Shown piece after piece: positions 1 through 5,587 of a stretch of DNA of 5,587 bases. The position numbers and the translations under genes were made by a program. Positions within the stretch are counted from its first letter, which is position 1, and each line of letters begins with the position of its first letter. Where the stretch lies: contig JAFOHJ010000014.1 in NCBI GenBank assembly GCA_017421885.1, positions 1-5,587 of the forward strand, in the 5' to 3' direction. Source of the stretch: Clostridia bacterium (GTDB lineage: Bacteria > Bacillota_A > Clostridia > Oscillospirales > Butyricicoccaceae). Below the pieces are notes generated by a model that saw only the letters and a list, made by a program, of their open reading frames with translations, was not told the DNA's origin and did no database searches.

Positions 1-38
1 GAAGCCGTAGGGCCGCAGACCACGATAACTTTTTTCAT
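1..38 (-). CDS. miaA: MiaA, tRNA dimethylallyltransferase (N-terminal 12 codons only)
   Basis: Only the first 12 codons and two bases lie in the window. They read MKKVIVVCGPTA, which matches the start of MiaA: a beta strand followed by the opening of its P-loop (GPTAxGKT/S; G9, P10, T11 and A12 are visible). MiaA transfers a dimethylallyl group from DMAPP to N6 of A37 in tRNAs that read UNN codons. This is the step before MiaB methylthiolation, and miaB lies upstream in the same block. The ATG at 36-38 follows the mutL stop after one base. An AAAAGG ribosome binding site ten bases upstream lies inside the last mutL codons, so translation is probably coupled to mutL. Other P-loop kinases can begin similarly, but the position directly after mutL is typical for miaA. 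The remainder of the gene lies beyond the left edge. Confidence 0.88.
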   Translation of the reverse strand, partial: MKKVIVVCGPTA

Positions 39-39
39 A

Positions 40-2115
40 TCACAGTATCCTTTTGAACTGTTTTTCCAGCTGCTGGCGTGTCATAAACACCGCCACCGGC
101 CTGCCGTGGGGGCAGTTGCGAACTTCGGGGTCGCTCATCACCTTGTCGACAAGGCTCTGCAGCTCGCGCATATCGGAGCGGCTGCCGCCCTTGATAGCTG
201 CCTTACAGGATATGGAGGCCAGCAGGTCGTCCAGCACCGATGTGCCGGGTTTTGCCCCCTCTGTCAGCTTCTGAGCCATCTCGCTCAGCACAAATGGGAT
301 GTCTCCCTCGCCTAGGTAGACCGGCGCGCCGCGCACCGCAAGGCCGGACATGCCCAGGTCGCTGAGCTCGAAGCCGCAGCTCTCGAGCAACTCCATATTA
401 TCGAGGCAGACCTGCTTCTCAAGGGGAGTAAGGCTGACCGACACCGGCCTGAGCAGCATCTGAACATCAATAGAGCCAATGGAGGCCCTGAGCCTGTTGT
501 AGATTATCCTCTCGTGGGCGGCATGCTTGTCGATGAGCCAGAGGCCCTCGTCGTCCTGAGCAAGGATGTATGTGTTAAATGCCATTCCGATGACCGTGAC
601 TCTGCCCTGCTGCTCCGTGATGCTCTCCGGTGCAACTTCGGGTTCCTCATGGGATGCCGGAAGTGTGATGGATTCCTGAACCGTCTCGACAGGCATCTGA
701 GGCTCTTCCTCTATTATCTCCACGGGCTCTTCTGCCGGAATGGCGATAATCTCGGGAGGCTCATAACTCTCACTCTTACGGAAGGGCGAGGGTCCCGTGC
801 GCCTTGGCACCAGCTCGTGCTTGCTTATGCCGAACATATCGTCGTCCATGTCAAAGTCGTTGGCCTCCTGCTTCTTTGCAGCCTCCTGCGCATCATAGAT
901 GGGAGGAGCGCTGCTGAATGCGCCGCCTTCGGCCTTAAAGGTATCTTCGGCGATATAGAGGGCGTTTTCATATTCCGCCGGCCCTTCTGTGGCGGTCACT
1001 GCCTTAGGCGCAGTGACAGGCTTTTTCTCCTCGGCCTGAGGCTTTTCCTGAGGCTTTTCCTGAGGTTTCTCCTGAGGCTCTGCCTCTTCGTGCTCGGGGC
1101 CGATACTCATCTGAGGAAAGCTGCCCCTTTTGCCCTCAAGGGCGCCCTCGATGGCGTTATAGATGGCCGAAAAGACCTCCTTCTCTCTCGAGAACTTGAC
1201 CTCCAGCTTGGCAGGATGGACATTTACATCCACCTGCGAAAAGGGCACATTGATGTTAAGGAAGACGATGGGGTGTCTTCCCGGCATGACCTTGCCCTTA
1301 TATATGCCGTCGACAGCCGCCGAGAGGATCTTGCCCCTTACCGGCCTGCCGTTGACGAGAAAATACTGCATGCTGCGGCTGGCCCTTGTGAGCGAAGGGG
1401 GCGATACAAAGCCGCTTATTGTGGCGCCGGGATATTCGCCCGCGGCCGGAAGCAGCTCGCCTGCCGTTTCCCTGCCGCAGAGGGCCGAGATGACCTGAAG
1501 CAGCTGGCCGCTGCCCGTTGTGAAGAAGCTCTCGCGGCCGTCCTTTATGAAGCGAAAGGCGATGCCGGGATAGGCCAGCGCCGCCGACATGACTGCGCTC
1601 TCGCAATAGCCGGCCTCGGTGGCATCCTTCTTAAGGAACTTCATTCGCGCGGGGACATTATAGAAAAGGTCGCGTATGACTATGGTGGTGCCTTCGGGGC
1701 AGCCGGTCTCGCTGAGCTCGCCCATGTCGCCGCCCTCGCAGGAAAGCTGGCTGCCGATGAGCTCGCCCTTAACGCGGCTGAAGATATCGACCCTCGACAC
1801 CGCCGAGATGGCCGCCAGAGCCTCGCCGCGGAAGCCCATCGTGGCAATGCTGAGCATATCGTCGGGCTCCTTTATCTTGCTGGTGGCATGGCGCAGGAAG
1901 GCGCGGGGCAGGTCGTCGGGAGCGATGCCCTTTCCGTTGTCGCTGACGCGGATATAGCTGATGCCGCCGTTCTTGATCTCGACCTCGATGGTGGTGGCAC
2001 CTGCGTCGATCGAGTTCTCGATGATCTCCTTGACCACCGAGCCGGGTCGCTCGACCACCTCGCCCGCAGCGATGAGGTTAGCCATCTGAGGCGACAGAAC
2101 ATTGATTATACCCAA
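40..2115 (-). CDS. mutL: MutL, DNA mismatch repair ATPase/endonuclease
   Basis: Complete 691-residue MutL. The N-terminal GHKL ATPase domain (about 1-330) has catalytic E30 and Mg-binding N34 (ExxxNxxDA), D59-NGKGI, HATSK at 76-80, GFRGEAL at 94-100 and NVHPAK at 298-303. A long acidic, proline-rich linker (about 330-503) includes a PQEK repeat at 347-360. The C-terminal dimerisation/endonuclease domain (about 504-691) has DKHAAHE at 529-535, SCKAAIK at 636-642, CPHGRP at 668-673 and a terminal FKR at 687-689. This is the nicking type of MutL found where MutH is absent. Q552-MLLR-P557 fits the QxxLxP sliding-clamp motif. The start is TTG at 2113-2115: it has a strong AAAGGAG site nine bases upstream, and the resulting N-terminus (MGIINVLSPQ) contains the conserved IxxL before IAAGEVV. 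The next ATG (codon 11) would remove it. MutL couples MutS mismatch recognition to strand incision. It lies three bases after mutS and one base before miaA. Confidence 0.97.
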   Translation of the reverse strand: MGIINVLSPQMANLIAAGEVVERPGSVVKEIIENSIDAGATTIEVEIKNGGISYIRVSDNGKGIAPDDLPRAFLRHATSKIKEPDDMLSIATMGFRGEALAAISAVSRVDIFSRVKGELIGSQLSCEGGDMGELSETGCPEGTTIVIRDLFYNVPARMKFLKKDATEAGYCESAVMSAALAYPGIAFRFIKDGRESFFTTGSGQLLQVISALCGRETAGELLPAAGEYPGATISGFVSPPSLTRASRSMQYFLVNGRPVRGKILSAAVDGIYKGKVMPGRHPIVFLNINVPFSQVDVNVHPAKLEVKFSREKEVFSAIYNAIEGALEGKRGSFPQMSIGPEHEEAEPQEKPQEKPQEKPQAEEKKPVTAPKAVTATEGPAEYENALYIAEDTFKAEGGAFSSAPPIYDAQEAAKKQEANDFDMDDDMFGISKHELVPRRTGPSPFRKSESYEPPEIIAIPAEEPVEIIEEEPQMPVETVQESITLPASHEEPEVAPESITEQQGRVTVIGMAFNTYILAQDDEGLWLIDKHAAHERIIYNRLRASIGSIDVQMLLRPVSVSLTPLEKQVCLDNMELLESCGFELSDLGMSGLAVRGAPVYLGEGDIPFVLSEMAQKLTEGAKPGTSVLDDLLASISCKAAIKGGSRSDMRELQSLVDKVMSDPEVRNCPHGRPVAVFMTRQQLEKQFKRIL
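49..54 (-). promoter_or_regulatory. Ribosome binding site for miaA
   Basis: AAAAGG on the minus strand, ten bases before the ATG at 36-38, lies within the mutL codons for Lys-Arg just before the stop. It is weaker than the mutS and mutL sites but supports this start. Confidence 0.7.
1035..1082. repeat. 12-bp tandem repeat inside the mutL linker
   Basis: About four head-to-tail copies of a 12-bp unit (CCTGAGGCTTTT on the plus strand). The first two copies (1035-1046, 1047-1058) are identical, the third has two changes and the fourth is partly degenerate. On the coding strand they encode the PQEK repeat at MutL residues 347-360. The unit is a multiple of three, so gain or loss of a copy would change linker length without a frameshift. 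Confidence 0.9.
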
Positions 2116-2118
2116 AGA

Positions 2119-4710
2119 CTAACACTCCTTTGCCTTTTTAGTGAGCTCGTATATCTTCTGAAGGGCCTCGATGGTGGTGAGAACATTGGGGTCGAGGCTC
2201 TTGAGGTCGTTTATGATGTCCTCGCCTGCAAAGGAGGTGAGGCTGATCTGACCGTCGTCGATCCTTTGAGGTTTTTCGGGCGCGGGAGCCGATTCTTCGA
2301 TCTCGCGCAGCACCTTTCGCGCTCTTCTGACAACGCTGTCGGGCAGGCCGGCAAGCTTTGCGACGTCGATGCCGTAGCTGTCGTTGACTCCGCCGCGGAC
2401 GATCTTCTTGATAAAGACGATCTCCTCGCCGTTCTTCTTGACGACGATGCTGTAGTTGCGCACGCCGGGGACCGTCCCCTCCATGTCGCACAGTTCGTGA
2501 TAGTGGGTGGCAAAGAGGGTCTTTGCGCCCAGAGTCTTTTTGTTTGCCGCGTGCTCGAGCACCGCCCTTGCGATGGCCATGCCGTCGAAGGTCGAGGTGC
2601 CGCGGCCGATCTCGTCGAGGATCAGCAGGCTGCGGGATGTGGCATGGCGCAGGATGTCGGCCACCTCGTTCATCTCAACCATGAAGGTCGAGCGGCCCAT
2701 CGAAAGGTCGTCGGATGCGCCCACACGGGTGAAGACGCGGTCGCATATGCCGATCCTCGCATAGGAGGCCGGGACAAAGCTGCCGCACTGGGCCATGATG
2801 ACGATCAGCGCCACCTGACGCATGTAGGTCGACTTGCCCGCCATGTTGGGGCCGGTGATGATGTGAGCGCGGTTCTCCGAACAGTCGAGATATGAGTCGT
2901 TGGGGACAAAATAGCTGTCTTCCAGCACCTTCTCGACCACCGGATGGCGGCCGTCCTTGATGTCGATGACATCAGAAAGATCCATCTCGGGCTTTACATA
3001 GCGGTTCTTCTCGGCCGAGTATGCAAAGCTGCACAGAACATCGGTCTCGGCCAGAACGGCGGCCGTCTGCTGGACCCTCTCCACCTGCTCGGCCGTTCTG
3101 AGACGCAGGTCGGTGAAGAGCTTGTATTCAAGGGCCATCAGGCGCTCGCGTGCCGTCAGAACCTCGCCCTCCAGCTCCTTGAGCTCCTGAGTGATATATC
3201 TCTCGCTGTTTACCAGCGTCTGTTTTCTTATGTAGTCGTCGGGGACAAGAGATGCATAGCTCTTGGTGACCTCGATATAGTAGCCGAACACCTTGTTATA
3301 GCTGACCTTGAGGTTCTTGATGCCGGTGCGGCCCCTCTCGCGGTCCTCGATGGCAAGAAGCCTTCCGGCTCCGCCGTCCAGGAGGCTCCTGAGGCGGTCT
3401 ACCTCCACCGAATAGCCGTCGCGGATAACTCCGCCCTCTCTCACCGAGAAGGGAGGCTCTTCTGTAATGGCGGCCTCGATGTCTTTAAGCACATCATCCA
3501 GCACATCCAGCCTTTCCCAGAGCTCGCGGCCTTTGCGGCTCTCGAGTTTGCCCAGCTGCTCCTTTATGTCGGGCAGAAGGGCGCATACCGCCGAAAGGGA
3601 ACGCATATCCCTGCCGCCTGCCGAGCCGAACACCACGCGGCTGATTATCCTCTCGATATCGTGGGTGCCGCCCAGCAGCTCGCGAAGCTCGTCCTTGACA
3701 AGGAAGTTGTCTTTAAGCTCGCCCACGATCTCATGGCGGAGCTTTATCTCCTTGAGGCTGAGCAGCGGCTTTTCGAGCCAGCGCCTGATGAGGCGCGAGC
3801 CGGCCGCCGTTTTGGTCTCGTCCAGCACCCAGAGCAGCGAGCCGCGCTTTTCCCCTGCCCTCATGGTGGAGGTCAGCTCGAGGTTGCGCCTTGCCGTAAG
3901 GTCCAGCTGCATGAACTGCTCGCCGCTGTAGACCCTGACGGCGCCGATGTGGCTCAGGTCGTTCTTCTGGGTCTCGTGGAGGTAGCTGAGAAGGCCGCCG
4001 CAGACGCGGACGATGTTCTCGTCGAGGCCCTCAATCTCCATCTTGCCCTCCATCTGCTGTTCGAGAAGGGCGCGGGCATTATTGGATTCAAAACGCCACT
4101 CGCCCGCCTTTTCCACATAGCAGTTCATTCTCTCGCGGAGCTCGGAGGTCATTTTTTCGTTGGAACAGGCAAAGTCGCTCAGCAGCACCTCGCGGGGGCT
4201 GTAGCGTGAAAGCTCGTCTGTAAGAACACGGAAGCCGTCCTTCTGAGGGATGAGTGTGGCCGAGAGCTCGCCGGTCGAGAGGTCGCAGAAGCAGACTGCG
4301 CCGCCCCTTGTGTCCATATAGGCCGCCGAAATGAAGTTGTTCCGGCTCTCGTCCAGCATGGATGCCTCCATGACCGTGCCGGGGGTGACCGTCCTTATGA
4401 CCTCGCGCCTGACAAGGCCCTTGGCCTGGGCGGGGTCCTCGGTCTGCTCGCAAATGGCAACCTTATAGCCCTTCGAGATCAGCTTTGCGATATAGCCCTC
4501 GGCGCTGTGGTAGGGCACGCCGCACATGGGTGCGCGCTCCTCCTGGCCGCAGTCGCGCCCTGTGAGCACCAGCTCCAGCTCGCGCGAGGCCACCCTGGCA
4601 TCCTCGAAGAACATCTCGTAAAAGTCGCCGAGGCGGTAGAAGAGTATCGCGTCTTTGTTCTGCTCTTTGACTTCGAGATACTGCTTCATCATCGGCGTAA
4701 ACTCTGCCAT
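2119..4710 (-). CDS. mutS: MutS, DNA mismatch recognition ATPase (MutS1 type)
   Basis: Complete 863-residue MutS1, close to the usual 850-870. Domain I (about 1-115) carries the mismatch-probing Phe-x-Glu motif as F30-Y31-E32 in GDFYEMF, and the conserved MCGVPYHSAEGY at 62-73. The connector (about 125-255) and the core/lever with clamp (about 265-540, including FGYYIEVTK at 475-483) follow. The ABC-type ATPase has Walker A GPNMAGKST at 620-628, the GASDDLSMGRSTFMVEM region ending at 680, Walker B LLILDE at 695-700 and the switch histidine in FATHYHEL (733-740). The C-terminus has a QISLTSF stretch at 821-827, a candidate clamp-binding motif, then a helical tail typical of the oligomerisation segment. 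MutS binds mispairs and small loops as a dimer, exchanges ADP for ATP to become a sliding clamp and recruits MutL. The ATG at 4708-4710 has AGGAG seven bases upstream, inside the miaB end. The stop is TAG. MutS2 is excluded because domain I is present and no Smr domain is seen. Confidence 0.98.
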   Translation of the reverse strand: MAEFTPMMKQYLEVKEQNKDAILFYRLGDFYEMFFEDARVASRELELVLTGRDCGQEERAPMCGVPYHSAEGYIAKLISKGYKVAICEQTEDPAQAKGLVRREVIRTVTPGTVMEASMLDESRNNFISAAYMDTRGGAVCFCDLSTGELSATLIPQKDGFRVLTDELSRYSPREVLLSDFACSNEKMTSELRERMNCYVEKAGEWRFESNNARALLEQQMEGKMEIEGLDENIVRVCGGLLSYLHETQKNDLSHIGAVRVYSGEQFMQLDLTARRNLELTSTMRAGEKRGSLLWVLDETKTAAGSRLIRRWLEKPLLSLKEIKLRHEIVGELKDNFLVKDELRELLGGTHDIERIISRVVFGSAGGRDMRSLSAVCALLPDIKEQLGKLESRKGRELWERLDVLDDVLKDIEAAITEEPPFSVREGGVIRDGYSVEVDRLRSLLDGGAGRLLAIEDRERGRTGIKNLKVSYNKVFGYYIEVTKSYASLVPDDYIRKQTLVNSERYITQELKELEGEVLTARERLMALEYKLFTDLRLRTAEQVERVQQTAAVLAETDVLCSFAYSAEKNRYVKPEMDLSDVIDIKDGRHPVVEKVLEDSYFVPNDSYLDCSENRAHIITGPNMAGKSTYMRQVALIVIMAQCGSFVPASYARIGICDRVFTRVGASDDLSMGRSTFMVEMNEVADILRHATSRSLLILDEIGRGTSTFDGMAIARAVLEHAANKKTLGAKTLFATHYHELCDMEGTVPGVRNYSIVVKKNGEEIVFIKKIVRGGVNDSYGIDVAKLAGLPDSVVRRARKVLREIEESAPAPEKPQRIDDGQISLTSFAGEDIINDLKSLDPNVLTTIEALQKIYELTKKAKEC
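2125..2129 (-). promoter_or_regulatory. Ribosome binding site deciding the TTG start of mutL
   Basis: AGGAG on the minus strand, within a longer AAAGGAGTG, lies nine bases before the TTG at 2113-2115. It sits inside the last codons of mutS (AAG-GAG-TGT-TAG), so ribosomes finishing mutS are well placed to begin mutL. This site is the main argument for accepting the rare TTG start. Confidence 0.85.
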
Positions 4711-4713
4711 ATC

Positions 4714-5382
4714 TTAACTCCTGTTCACTACAGCGCCGAACAGCGCCCATGTCGAGCTCTTTTCGATCACAGCGTCGACGAACTGGCCCTCAAGGCCCTC
4801 GGCTCCGCGGAGATAGACCAGCTTGAAGCCCTCGGTGCGCGACTGCTTGGTGTATTCGTTGTTATAGCTCTTTTCGTTTTCTTCCTCGCCTACGAGCACG
4901 CGGACGGTCCTGCCCACATATTCGTCGTTCTTCTCTTTGGAGATGCGGTTCTGAACCTCCAGCAGGCGGTCGAAGTTGCGGCTCTTCTCCTCCTTGGTCA
5001 GCACATCGGGCATGTCCCATGCCTTGGTGCCCTTGCGGGGCGAGAAGATGAAGGTGAAGAGGCTGTCGAACCTGACCGTCTCCAGCAGCTTGAGGGTATC
5101 CTCGAACTCCTCGTTGGTCTCGCCGGGGAAGCCGACGATGATGTCGGAGGTGATGGTCAGGTCGGGCATGACCTTGCGCGCATATTCCACAAGGCCAAGA
5201 TATTTCTCGCTTGTATAACGGCGGTTCATCTCCTTGAGGACGCGGTCGTTGCCGGCCTGAACGGGAAGATGGATGGAATTGCAGATCTTGTCGCTCTTTG
5301 CCATTACATCAAAGAGGCGGGGGGTTGCATCCTTGGGGTGGCTGGTCATGAACCTTACGCGGAAGTCGCCGGGGATCTCGCT
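4714..5382 (-). CDS. miaB: MiaB, tRNA-2-methylthio-N6-dimethylallyladenosine synthase (C-terminal half, 5' part missing)
   Basis: About 222 codons of the C-terminal half of MiaB, a radical-SAM methylthiotransferase that adds a 2-methylthio group to i6A37 in tRNA. Visible are EIPGDFRVRFMTSHPKD at the broken end, the hallmark HLPVQAGNDRVLKEMNRRYT, DIIVGFPGET, FSPRKGTKAWDM, and then a TRAM RNA-binding domain in the last ~70 residues (from YVGRTVRVLVGE). RFMTSHP and the PRKGTxA form indicate MiaB rather than RimO or MtaB. The N-terminal UPF0004 domain and the CxxxCxxC cluster motif are absent because the sequence switches to unrelated plus-strand coding at about 5385. The ATG at 5347-5349 is the internal Met of RFMTSHP, not a start. 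The true start lies outside this window. The stop is TAA, three bases before mutS. As it stands the fragment would have no catalytic site. Confidence 0.94.
   Translation of the reverse strand, partial: SEIPGDFRVRFMTSHPKDATPRLFDVMAKSDKICNSIHLPVQAGNDRVLKEMNRRYTSEKYLGLVEYARKVMPDLTITSDIIVGFPGETNEEFEDTLKLLETVRFDSLFTFIFSPRKGTKAWDMPDVLTKEEKSRNFDRLLEVQNRISKEKNDEYVGRTVRVLVGEEENEKSYNNEYTKQSRTEGFKLVYLRGAEGLEGQFVDAVIEKSSTWALFGAVVNRS
4718..4722 (-). promoter_or_regulatory. Ribosome binding site for mutS
   Basis: AGGAG on the minus strand, seven bases before the mutS ATG (4708-4710), overlaps the final Arg and Ser codons of miaB (AGG-AGT-TAA). The overlap with the upstream gene implies coupled translation and leaves no room for a promoter directly before mutS. 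Confidence 0.85.
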
Positions 5383-5391
5383 GTGGTAAGG
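5379..5391. other. Junction between two oppositely oriented gene fragments (probable chimeric join)
   Basis: The minus-strand MiaB match holds up to Ser (5380-5382) and becomes unconvincing at the next codon. The plus-strand RimO match begins at Gly-Lys-Val (5385-5393) and has no family resemblance to the left. Both genes therefore stop being recognisable at the same point, with no spacer, insertion-sequence end or recombination site visible. The exact breakpoint cannot be fixed to better than a few bases. Confidence 0.8.
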
Positions 5392-5587
5392 TGCTTCGCG
5401 CGATGAACCGTCAGGGTGACCGCGAAACGCTTACGGCCCTCATCAAGCACATCCGCGCCAAACTGCCCGACGTGGTACTCCGCACCACCGTGATGGTGGG
5501 ATTCCCCGGCGAAACGAAACAGGATTTTGCCGAATTGTGCGAATTCCTCAAAGAAGCGCGGTTTGAGCGCCTGGGTTGCTTTGCCTA
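5385..5587 (+). CDS. rimO: RimO, ribosomal protein S12 methylthiotransferase (internal fragment)
   Basis: About 67 codons from the middle of a RimO-type radical-SAM methylthiotransferase, open at both ends. It reads KVLRAMNRQGDRET, then VVLRTTVMVGFPGET, then FERLGCFAY at the right edge. The LRTTxxVGFPGET and RLGxFAY forms separate RimO from MiaB and MtaB. RimO methylthiolates the conserved Asp of ribosomal protein S12. The 5' part (UPF0004 domain and CxxxCxxC motif) and the C-terminal TRAM domain are not present. No start codon applies: the ATG at 5403-5405 is the internal Met of AMNR. It points away from miaB and prefers GAA for Glu (five GAA to one GAG), unlike the GAG-rich left genes, which suggests a different source genome. 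RLGCFAY is a form I associate with Clostridia, as inference. Confidence 0.88.

Noticed and set aside
514..2895. 793-codon plus-strand open frame across the mutS-mutL junction
   Set aside because: It is codon-aligned antisense to both genes, which share one frame. Stops there arise only from TTA, CTA or TCA codons on the sense strand, and these are rare here. The translation resembles no family, and the sense strand encodes clear MutS and MutL.
2944..4209. 421-codon plus-strand open frame opposite mutS
   Set aside because: Same codon-aligned antisense shadow, with low-complexity Leu/Ala-rich translation and no recognisable motif.
4711..4735. Promoter or terminator between miaB and mutS
   Set aside because: Only three bases lie between the genes, with no hairpin plus T-run and no convincing -35/-10 pair. 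The sequence is explained by the ribosome binding site and coding ends.
4714..5349. A complete 211-residue protein starting at the ATG at 5347-5349
   Set aside because: That Met is the internal residue of the conserved RFMTSHPKD motif, the family match continues upstream of it, and such a protein would lack the whole catalytic half of MiaB.
4507..5406. 299-codon plus-strand open frame opposite mutS and miaB, running into the rimO fragment
   Set aside because: It is the antisense shadow of miaB and the mutS start. It ends at TGA 5404-5406 in a frame different from the RimO coding frame, so it is not an upstream part of rimO.
5385..5587. A novel bidirectional methylthiotransferase locus or natural miaB/rimO fusion
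   Set aside because: The two fragments are on opposite strands and both lack their 5' halves, so no fused or complete product can be made. A chimeric join explains it better.

Overview
The left ~5.38 kb is a compact minus-strand gene block that reads, in transcription order from high to low coordinates, miaB (3' part) - mutS - mutL - miaA (first 12 codons). This is the classic Firmicutes arrangement that joins DNA mismatch repair to tRNA A37 modification. Protein features point to Clostridia, possibly Oscillospiraceae/Ruminococcaceae: a full-length MutS1, a MutL with a C-terminal endonuclease domain (so not a MutH/Dam system), and moderately GC-rich coding sequence dominated by GAG for Glu. 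The taxonomic placement is inference.

Spacing is extremely tight. MiaB stop to mutS start is 3 nt, mutS stop to mutL start is 3 nt, and mutL stop to miaA start is 1 nt. Each downstream gene has its Shine-Dalgarno sequence inside the last codons of the gene before it, so one transcript with translational coupling is likely. MutL starts at TTG. No promoter or terminator is visible, and no stretch longer than a few bases lies between genes. MutS recognises mismatches, MutL is recruited and probably nicks the strand under direction of the sliding clamp (candidate clamp-binding motifs are visible in both). MiaA and MiaB act in sequence to make ms2i6A37 in tRNA.

At about position 5385 the content changes abruptly. 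The miaB reading (minus strand) loses its family match, and a plus-strand fragment of a different radical-SAM methylthiotransferase, rimO, begins in mid-gene and runs off the right edge. Both genes are broken at the same point, face away from each other with their 5' parts missing, and differ in codon preference. The simplest explanation is a chimeric join (assembly or amplification) between two related-family sequences, rather than a new locus. Apart from this junction the window is ordinary housekeeping sequence, and I see no previously undescribed system.
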